NCBI GenBank assembly: GCA_015489555.1
Contig: WFZN01000080.1
Coordinates: 1-6,970 of the forward strand
Direction of reading: 5' to 3'
Length of the DNA stretch: 6,970 nt
DNA from: Candidatus Dojkabacteria bacterium
GTDB lineage: Bacteria; Patescibacteriota; Dojkabacteria; GCA-002793355
The position numbers and the translations under genes are program-made. The notes beneath the pieces are model-generated. The model did not search any database and was not told the origin of the DNA. It saw only the letters and a program-made list of their open reading frames with translations. Every line of letters starts with the position of its first letter. Positions within the stretch are counted from its first letter, which is position 1. Positions 1 through 5,390 of this stretch are shown here, piece after piece.

Positions 1-678
1 GCAACGATTGATGCAGATTTACAGGATCCCCCCGAACTAATCTTTAAAATGTATAAAAAGGCAATTAAAGAAAAGGTTGACATTGTTCTTGCCAAACGCA
101 GTGCTAGGGATGAGGCGGCTGTCAAGAAATTGACAGCCGCCCTTTACTACAAACTTATTAATATCTTTTCAGATAACCTAGTAATGCCAGAGGTGGCCGA
201 CTTTAGGCTAATATCAGCAAGGGTACGCGATATTATAATAACCATAAAAGAGACCCCTCGATTTTACAGAGGGTTGATAAACTGGGTTGGATTTAAACGC
301 ACAACCATACAATATCAACGCCCACCACGCGCTGCAGGAATAACAAAATACTCAATACGTAAAATGTTTAACCTTGCGTTAACTGGACTAATTAATTATG
401 GAACACAACTTATATACTACTGGGCTATATACTCTATACTTGTTGGACTTATAAGTATGGTTCTTCCCATTAAAATGCTAGTAACAAGCCTTATAATACT
501 ATGGGGGCTCCCTACGCTTGGTATACTACTTATATATAGTCAAAATCTGTTGTACTTACTTCAAAATAAGCCAGAATTTATCGTAGCTGAAATAAAACAA
601 AACAACTACTATGAAAAAACTAATAACGCAAGACATAGAAGAAAAACTAGCACACGAGCAACAACATTTAAAAGATAA
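1..678 (+). CDS. Family 2 glycosyltransferase, polyprenyl-phosphate type (5' end missing)
   Basis: The reading frame is open from the first base, so only the C-terminal 225 residues are visible. They begin ATIDADLQDPPELI, the nucleotide-sugar and metal-binding DxD region of GT2 enzymes of the DPM1/GtrB/ArnC group. Further family marks follow: ADFRL (visible residues 66-70), RFYRGL (87-92), and an AGITKYS segment (112-118) where relatives have AGxTKYS. Two hydrophobic membrane segments lie at about 137-157 and 159-180, then NKPEFIVAEI, resembling the usual end of these proteins. The enzyme probably moves a sugar from a nucleotide donor to a polyprenyl phosphate at the inner face of the membrane; the sugar cannot be read from sequence. 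The last 22 codons overlap the start of prfA and encode a basic, low-complexity tail (HRRK) not typical of the family. Family assignment is strong, substrate unknown. Confidence 0.9.
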   Translation, partial: ATIDADLQDPPELIFKMYKKAIKEKVDIVLAKRSARDEAAVKKLTAALYYKLINIFSDNLVMPEVADFRLISARVRDIIITIKETPRFYRGLINWVGFKRTTIQYQRPPRAAGITKYSIRKMFNLALTGLINYGTQLIYYWAIYSILVGLISMVLPIKMLVTSLIILWGLPTLGILLIYSQNLLYLLQNKPEFIVAEIKQNNYYEKTNNARHRRKTSTRATTFKR

Positions 679-1693
679 ACTAGCCAATCTACAACATAAA
701 CTAGCCAACATTACTGATTATTCATCACAAGAATATGTATCCCTACAAAAGACCCTAATAAACACCCAAGAACGTCTAAACAAAATTAAAACTCTTCTAA
801 AACTGCTAGACCAGTTAAAACAAGCTCAAGCAATTACCACTGACCCCTCCTCTTCAAAAGAACTTATAGAACTTGCTCAACACGAGATAGCTCAAATTAA
901 CCCCAACATTGAACAGCTCTATAAAGAACTAACCTCACCTGATCAAGAAGTAAACGCCTTTATACTTGAGATACGGGCAGGGGCAGGTGGAGAAGAAGCT
1001 GCACTGTTTGCACGTGACCTTTTTAGAATGTATCAACTTTTTATTCAAGACATAGGCGGCAACATAGTTGTAAACGATGTATCGTACGCCGATCAAGGAG
1101 GCTACAAATTCGTATCTGCCTACGTAAAAGGCCCCAATATATATAGATGGTTTAAATATGAATCTGGTGTACACAGAGTACAGCGCGTACCCACCACAGA
1201 AAGCGGAGGTAGGATACATACTTCAACCGCTTCAGTAGCGATTTTACCAGAATATCCAGAAGACATAAACATACAAATAAATCCTGACGATGTTGAAATT
1301 ACCCCAATAAAGGCTAGCGGGCCAGGCGGACAACATGTAAATAAAAACCTAACCGCAATACGTATAAAACATATACCAACTGGTATTATAGTAACATCGC
1401 AACGTTATAAGTCACAAAAACAAAACAGAGAATTTGCACTAAAGCTTCTAAAGCTAAAGTTAACTCAACAGAAAAAACAAGAAATAACCGGGACCATCTC
1501 GAAGCTACGTAAACAACAAATAGGAACAATGGACCGCTCAGAAAAAATTCGTACATACAACTTTCCACAAAGCCGAGTGACTGATCACAGAATTAAAAAA
1601 TCATGGTATAACTTGACAGATATAATGGATGGTAAGATAAAAAAAATGTTAGAAGAAATTATAATAAAACTAGAAGAAAAAAATGAAGAATAA
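611..1693 (+). CDS. prfA: Peptide chain release factor 1
   Basis: This 360-residue protein, normal RF1 length, ends translation at UAA and UAG by triggering peptidyl-tRNA hydrolysis on the ribosome. Visible marks in order are a helical, Lys/Gln-rich N-terminal domain (1-110), IRAGAGGEEAALFA (121-134), the codon-reading loop VPTTE (193-197, tripeptide PTT at 194-196 where E. coli RF1 has PAT), the GGQ motif in SGPGGQHVN (239-241), and the C-terminal DRSEKIRTYNFPQ and RVTDHRI. The PxT tripeptide and the C-terminal block favour RF1 over RF2, which carries SPF. Residues just after GGQ read NKNLTAIRI rather than the common TTDSAIRI. The ATG at 611 is chosen because the first residues align with the usual RF1 N-terminus, although it lies 68 nt inside the upstream gene and has no clear Shine-Dalgarno site. 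It overlaps the following methyltransferase gene by 11 nt. Confidence 0.96.
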   Translation: MKKLITQDIEEKLAHEQQHLKDKLANLQHKLANITDYSSQEYVSLQKTLINTQERLNKIKTLLKLLDQLKQAQAITTDPSSSKELIELAQHEIAQINPNIEQLYKELTSPDQEVNAFILEIRAGAGGEEAALFARDLFRMYQLFIQDIGGNIVVNDVSYADQGGYKFVSAYVKGPNIYRWFKYESGVHRVQRVPTTESGGRIHTSTASVAILPEYPEDINIQINPDDVEITPIKASGPGGQHVNKNLTAIRIKHIPTGIIVTSQRYKSQKQNREFALKLLKLKLTQQKKQEITGTISKLRKQQIGTMDRSEKIRTYNFPQSRVTDHRIKKSWYNLTDIMDGKIKKMLEEIIIKLEEKNEE

Positions 1694-2564
1694 CAACAAA
1701 ATAACGTACAAAAAAGCATATAATCTGCTTGAAGAAGCCTTCAAAAAGGCTGGGTACAAAAGTTACCAACTATTACATGACCTACACAATATTATATTTA
1801 CTAATCAAAATAGAAAAGGTACACTATCTAGCAAAGAAACAAAAAAACTCTTTTTAGTGCTCTGGCTACTTGAGCAGGATTTTCCGATAGAATACATAAC
1901 CCACAAAGCATATTTTTTCGGTAATCTCTTTTATATAGAATATCCTTTATACATACCGAACCCCTTTACAGAACGTATAGTAGAAAAAACACTAAACACT
2001 ATAGACAACCTATCAGAACCACACTCTATCATAGATATAGGAACAGGCACAGGAGCAATAATTGTCTCAATACTTAAAGAACTGAAAAAACCAGAAAAGC
2101 ATGAATTTATAGCAACCGATATTTCAAAACACGCACTAAAGATAGCCCAAACTAACGCTACCAGGCTGCTGCCATACAAAAGACAACAGCTACTAAAATT
2201 ACACCACGCCTTTGTAGCATACAAGATAAACACGTCTTTATCAGCATACCTAGACGAAAAAGCCATTTACCAAGCTTCAGACAAAGAAATTAAGAGACTG
2301 CTCTCTCTACTTGAACCCATATTACCCACACACACAAATGTTATTATTATTACTAACAAACCGTATCTTAGCTTATCTGTAAAATACCCAACATCTGTCA
2401 AATTCCAAGATCAAAAGGCTTTATACAGTAACAAGCAGTTTGATAATACCCTGAAACGATATATACACTTTTTAAAAAATAAAGGCTACAAAGTTACCTT
2501 AATAATGGAAACTCGACGCACAATTAATCCTCCCTCTTCCAAAATAGTAACCTATCGATATTAA
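1683..2564 (+). CDS. prmC: PrmC/HemK-like SAM-dependent methyltransferase, divergent
   Basis: This 293-residue protein starts within the end of prfA (11-nt overlap), the usual neighbourhood of prmC, whose product methylates the GGQ glutamine of release factors. Matching features are an N-terminal helical domain, YITHKAYFFGNLFYI (71-85), IPNPFTERIVE (91-101, family form IPRPETExLVE), the SAM loop DIGTGTGA (118-125) and TDIS (145-148, the acidic ribose-binding position). Several catalytic features are altered. The NPPY substrate motif reads NKPY (225-228), the later EP-containing strand reads FQDQKAL, roughly 40 extra residues separate the SAM loop from NKPY, and the C-terminus is some 20 residues shorter than in E. 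coli PrmC. A weak AGAAG precedes the ATG. The fold and origin look secure, but activity on RF1 is uncertain; it may methylate another target or be decaying. Its stop overlaps that of the opposing protease gene. Confidence 0.75.
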   Translation: MKNNNKITYKKAYNLLEEAFKKAGYKSYQLLHDLHNIIFTNQNRKGTLSSKETKKLFLVLWLLEQDFPIEYITHKAYFFGNLFYIEYPLYIPNPFTERIVEKTLNTIDNLSEPHSIIDIGTGTGAIIVSILKELKKPEKHEFIATDISKHALKIAQTNATRLLPYKRQQLLKLHHAFVAYKINTSLSAYLDEKAIYQASDKEIKRLLSLLEPILPTHTNVIIITNKPYLSLSVKYPTSVKFQDQKALYSNKQFDNTLKRYIHFLKNKGYKVTLIMETRRTINPPSSKIVTYRY

Positions 2565-3880
2565 TCAACATTCCGTTCTCCCAGGGTAACGTCTATTCTA
2601 ATAGGGTTCCATTTGTCATCTTGTTTCCGCAGCAGCTCAATCTTAACCGTATCATTAACTCTATGTTTACCTATCAACATCGCTAACCCATATTCTAATA
2701 CATCTTTTCCGTCAATCTTGACTATTACATCTTCTGATTTTATGCCTGCTTTTTCCGCAGGAGACCCTGGTACTACCTCAACGACAAAAGCCCCAGCCGG
2801 CACCCTATAATATTCGGCATATGCGTGATCTAACACTACGTACTTTACACCCAAAAACGGCAGTTTTAGCCTTCCGTATTCTCTAAGATCTTGTAATCGA
2901 AGTTTTACTATATCTATTGGTAATGCAAAAGATATATTATCAGCACCTAATATTTTTACAAAATTTATACCAACCACTTTACCATCAAGCGTAAGTAATG
3001 GCCCTCCAGAGTTACCCGGATTTACAGCTGCATCAGTCTGAATAACATTCTCATATCGCAGACCTCCCACCTCTATTGTGCGTCCTAAGCCACTAATAAT
3101 ACCTACAGATACAGTGGAGGGGAACCTTCCTAAGGGAGTTCCTACTGCAACCACCCACTCCCCTAAACGCAATGAGGATGAATCACCCAAAGTAAGCTCT
3201 GTTTCTAATAATTCTTTATTGTCAACAAAGACAAAAGCCAAGTCAAAAACAGGATCACGTACAATCTTTTTCACTGATGCTACCTTATTACTATGGGTAA
3301 TTACTTTATAAGTTGTTTTCTCTGAAACTACATGTCTATTTGTAACAATAATTCCTTGTTTTAAATCAACGACAAATCCGCTACCTATATTTCTATCAAC
3401 CTGAACAATACCAACCCCAGGCTTAATACCATACTCTACACTTGCAATAGTTACAACTCCTTGCTGAGCTAATGACACTGTATTAATTACCCTACTCTCA
3501 AATGAAGTAGTAGTTGTAACCTCAGAAGGCAATTTCTGCAACAATTTATCATCGACAAACTCTGTAGAGTTTGCAGTTGTATCCGACTGCTCTTTAACGT
3601 CAATAACTCTAGCCAATCTACGTCTATAACTATTTACTCTATTGATAAACGTCACCCTCCATTTTGGGTAAAGTTGAGCAAGTTTAATACCTCCAACCAC
3701 TCCTCCTATAAACACCAATACTATAAAGAGAATAAAAACCCTACGCTTAAGAGTCCTCCATCTAGATGTAGTAGGATTTTCACCTGTTTGCTGTTCTTTT
3801 TTCACGTGGTCCTTAGGTTTTGAGTCTTTTAAATCCTTTGAAGAGGTAGACTTCTTTTTAAAACTTGTGGGTTTAAACAT
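2561..3880 (-). CDS. htrA: Membrane-anchored HtrA/DegS-like serine protease with one PDZ domain
   Basis: This 439-residue protein has a polar, lysine-rich cytoplasmic tail (1-47), one membrane segment (about 48-68, no lipoprotein or signal-cleavage motif), a variable linker (70-128), a trypsin-like domain and a single C-terminal PDZ domain (about 337-434). The catalytic triad is visible: His183 in TNRHVV, Asp213 in DPVFDLAFV and Ser291 in GNSGGPL. FLGVKY (342-347) fits the peptide-binding loop at the start of the PDZ domain, and GSPAEKAGI (372-380) is a typical PDZ segment. The layout is that of DegS and Gram-positive HtrA proteins, which face the extracytoplasmic side and cut misfolded or signalling proteins. 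It appears to be transcribed alone, 315 nt after mreB, from its own promoter, and no Shine-Dalgarno site precedes the ATG. Whether it degrades broadly or acts as a signalling protease cannot be decided from sequence. Confidence 0.93.
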   Translation of the reverse strand: MFKPTSFKKKSTSSKDLKDSKPKDHVKKEQQTGENPTTSRWRTLKRRVFILFIVLVFIGGVVGGIKLAQLYPKWRVTFINRVNSYRRRLARVIDVKEQSDTTANSTEFVDDKLLQKLPSEVTTTTSFESRVINTVSLAQQGVVTIASVEYGIKPGVGIVQVDRNIGSGFVVDLKQGIIVTNRHVVSEKTTYKVITHSNKVASVKKIVRDPVFDLAFVFVDNKELLETELTLGDSSSLRLGEWVVAVGTPLGRFPSTVSVGIISGLGRTIEVGGLRYENVIQTDAAVNPGNSGGPLLTLDGKVVGINFVKILGADNISFALPIDIVKLRLQDLREYGRLKLPFLGVKYVVLDHAYAEYYRVPAGAFVVEVVPGSPAEKAGIKSEDVIVKIDGKDVLEYGLAMLIGKHRVNDTVKIELLRKQDDKWNPIRIDVTLGERNVD

Positions 3881-3919
3881 ACTTTATTATACATACTTAG
3901 AAAAGCGTGTAGATATCAA
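3881..3919 (-). promoter_or_regulatory. Predicted leaderless promoter of htrA
   Basis: Read on the minus strand, a perfect TATAAT (3891 to 3886) is followed by AAAGT and then the ATG at 3880. With five bases between the -10 box and the ATG, transcription is expected to start on or within a base or two of the start codon, giving a leaderless mRNA; the lack of a Shine-Dalgarno site agrees. A TTGATA lies upstream at 3919 to 3914, but its 22-nt spacing to TATAAT is too long. It would fit an overlapping TATGTA (3895 to 3890, 18-nt spacing) better, so the -35 is uncertain. Confidence 0.55.
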
Positions 3920-3925
3920 TCTACA
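3908..3925. repeat. Perfect 7-bp dyad, possible operator upstream of htrA
   Basis: TGTAGAT and ATCTACA form a perfect inverted repeat around a 4-nt centre (ATCA on the + strand). It sits 28-45 nt before the htrA ATG, over the expected -35 region, where a repressor or activator could bind. There is no T-run beside it, so it is unlikely to be a terminator. It does not match the CIRCE heat-shock operator. Confidence 0.4.
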
Positions 3926-4176
3926 GCAGCCAACAACACATCTATTACATTGACCACAGCTAACTATGTTAAAAACTCTATTTTTTATATATCGGCTCCC
4001 ATACAGCCAAAATGGCCCTTACCTTGTTAAATGCACTCACCCAAACGTATCGCATATCGTGAACTGACATTGACAACATGTGGATAAAAACATAACGTAA
4101 TTATCTGTTAACCACCGTTCTTAATAAGATCTCTATATTCTCAACAAGCCTGTGTTCTAACCACAATTAATAATCT
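3926..4176. other. Spacer between mreB and htrA, no convincing gene; one perfect DnaA-box match
   Basis: Together with the htrA promoter and the mreB terminator candidate, this belongs to a 315-nt gap. I see no tRNA, tmRNA, SRP RNA or RNase P motif. The 9-mer at 4079-4087 reads TTATCCACA on the minus strand, identical to the consensus DnaA box. Looser relatives lie at 3950-3958 (TTGACCACA), 4108-4116 (TTAACCACC) and 4157-4165 (CTAACCACA), each with two mismatches. Two 33-codon open frames, one on each strand, lack ribosome binding sites and are not called. Confidence 0.4.
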
Positions 4177-4196
4177 GGAATAAGCCTGCTTACCCC
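4177..4196 (-). terminator. Hairpin directly after the mreB stop codon, weak terminator candidate
   Basis: On the minus strand the sequence GGGGTAAG-CAGG-CTTATTCC folds into an 8-bp stem (two G-U pairs) with a 4-nt loop. It begins at the last base of the mreB TAG stop. It is followed by AGATTATTAATT, which is T-rich but has no clean T-run, so termination may be partial. Its place at the end of the proS-mreB transcript is the main support. Confidence 0.35.
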
Positions 4197-5254
4197 TAGG
4201 CAACAGTCAGACTCTTCTCCAAAGCAGACACATAATCAAGTGCTTTCTCTATTCCTTTAATTACACAGTATTTAGGTAAGTCAGCAACATATGCTGGTAT
4301 ATCAAGTGCCTCTGCCAAAAGCACATCTAAATTTCTAAGTTGAGCACTTCCACCAGTAAGTACAATACCATGTTCTTTTATGTCAGCAACAAGCTCTGGA
4401 GGAGTTTTTTCCAAAATCTTTTTAATATTGTATACAATTTCATTAAGGGAACCTCTTAAAGCCTGAGCCACCTCATTAGAGTTAAACTCCACGGTAGTTG
4501 GGAGCCCCGTAGCCATGTCTGTGCCGGACACTTCCATAGTTAAAGGGCGCTCCATAGGCAAGGCACTACCTATATTTATCTTTATCTTTTCAGCCATTTG
4601 CTCTCCGATGCGAAGTTTGCGCTGTTTTCTTGCATACTGAATTATGTTTTCACTAAATTTGTCTCCTGCAACACGAATAGAATCAGCTACAACTATACCC
4701 CCTAAAGATATAACAGCAACCTCAGTTGTTCCTCCACCAAAGTTTACTATCATGTTGCCAAATGACTCATGAATCGGTAACTGAGCACCTATAGCTGCTG
4801 CCAATGGTTCTGGTATTAAAAACACTTTCCTTGCTCCAGCTGAAAGCACTGTTTTTATAACCGCTCGTTTTTCAACAGAGGTTATCCCCACAGGCGTACT
4901 TATCATAACATCAGGTTTTAATACACGTACACTTCCTAATGTACGATTAAGAAGATAACTTACCAACTTTTGCGTTACTCTAGCATTAGAGATTACCCCA
5001 CTTCGCAAAGGTCTTTTAACCATAATGGTGTCAGGACTTTTACCTAACATGTATTTGGCATCATTACCCACAGCTATAATCTGTTGCGTAGTTAAATCTA
5101 TAGCCACTAATGTGGGTTCTTCTAAAACTATTCCCTTACCTGCGATAGTAACTAGTGAATAAGTGGTACCAAGATCGATACCTACCCTCTTAGGTTTTAA
5201 TATACCTACTATTTGCTTTAAAAACTTTGATAAGGAATCTGTTTTTTTATGCAT
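4196..5254 (-). CDS. mreB: Rod shape-determining protein MreB (bacterial actin homologue)
   Basis: This 352-residue protein is close to normal MreB length. MreB polymerises on ATP into membrane-bound filaments that guide the cell-wall elongation machinery. Visible marks are an N-terminal amphipathic stretch SLSKFLKQIVGIL (7-19), likely membrane-binding; phosphate loop 1 IDLGTTYSLV (26-35); KRPLRSGVI (80-88); STPVGITSVEKRAV (119-132); IPEPLAAAIG (147-156); phosphate loop 2 VNFGGGTTEVAVISLGG (170-186); and the adenine-binding LTGGSAQL (299-306). Two points are odd. Loop 1 resembles Hsp70 (DLGTTYS) more than usual MreB (DLGTANT), and loop 2 has Asn171 where MreB, actin and Hsp70 have Asp. Glu149 and Thr176, placed near the attacking water in other MreBs, are kept. 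No mreC or mreD follows; the gene sits alone between two spacers, with its own predicted promoter. Confidence 0.94.
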   Translation of the reverse strand: MHKKTDSLSKFLKQIVGILKPKRVGIDLGTTYSLVTIAGKGIVLEEPTLVAIDLTTQQIIAVGNDAKYMLGKSPDTIMVKRPLRSGVISNARVTQKLVSYLLNRTLGSVRVLKPDVMISTPVGITSVEKRAVIKTVLSAGARKVFLIPEPLAAAIGAQLPIHESFGNMIVNFGGGTTEVAVISLGGIVVADSIRVAGDKFSENIIQYARKQRKLRIGEQMAEKIKINIGSALPMERPLTMEVSGTDMATGLPTTVEFNSNEVAQALRGSLNEIVYNIKKILEKTPPELVADIKEHGIVLTGGSAQLRNLDVLLAEALDIPAYVADLPKYCVIKGIEKALDYVSALEKSLTVA

Positions 5255-5288
5255 AAACGATTATAGCTCTTAATCGGCGCGGGGCGAA
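5255..5288 (-). promoter_or_regulatory. Predicted leaderless promoter of mreB
   Basis: On the minus strand a perfect TATAAT (5265 to 5260) is followed by CGTTT and the ATG at 5254, the same 5-nt gap as at htrA, so transcription should start at the ATG. There is no Shine-Dalgarno site. The -35 position at 17-nt spacing is TTCGCC (5288 to 5283), a poor match that lies inside the GC-rich inverted-repeat arm. The promoter may therefore depend on a protein bound there, or be affected by the repeat. Confidence 0.55.
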
Positions 5289-5386
5289 ACGGGACTTAGA
5301 TAATACATCAATATGCAGTACAACACTCCCAAAAGTCCATTAAGAATCCGCTCTAGTAAGAACACTACCCCCCCGTTTCGCCCCGC
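5279..5386. repeat. 108-nt element bounded by a perfect 15-bp GC-rich inverted repeat
   Basis: The left arm GCGGGGCGAAACGGG (5279-5293) is the exact reverse complement of the right arm at 5372-5386, with 78 nt between. The arms are far richer in G and C than the surrounding DNA. The element begins 4 nt after the proS stop and ends 24 nt before the mreB ATG, filling most of the spacer. Inside are an imperfect direct repeat (GTACAACACTCCC at 5318-5330 and GTAAGAACACTACCC at 5356-5370), a 5-bp hairpin (5304-5317) and a 6-bp pairing (5292-5297 with 5333-5338) that would compete with the long stem. No T-run or flanking target duplication is seen. It could be a structured RNA, a mobile-repeat relic or a processing/termination stem; no known family is recognised. 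Confidence 0.75.
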
Positions 5387-5390
5387 ACCT

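Noticed and set aside
935..1219. 94-codon open frame on the minus strand inside prfA
   Set aside because: It is the complement of conserved RF1 sequence and shows no independent gene features.
3966..4067. 33-codon open frame on the + strand in the mreB-htrA spacer
   Set aside because: No ribosome binding site or promoter near the ATG, and the composition is not gene-like; the length is expected by chance.
3978..4079. 33-codon open frame on the minus strand in the same spacer, beginning MLSMSVHDMRY
   Set aside because: Slightly protein-like, but it has no Shine-Dalgarno site and no recognisable family; too short to support without conservation.
5320..5386. G-quadruplex on the minus strand (runs GGGG, GGGGGGG and a distant GGG)
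   Set aside because: Four compact runs are not present; the last run needs a loop of over 30 nt, and the perfect inverted repeat explains the G/C tracts better.
5255..5390. Known RNA in the proS-mreB spacer (tRNA, SRP RNA, T-box or riboswitch)
   Set aside because: No tRNA T-loop, SRP GGAAGCAG motif or T-box sequence is visible, and the 15-bp closing stem fits none of these.
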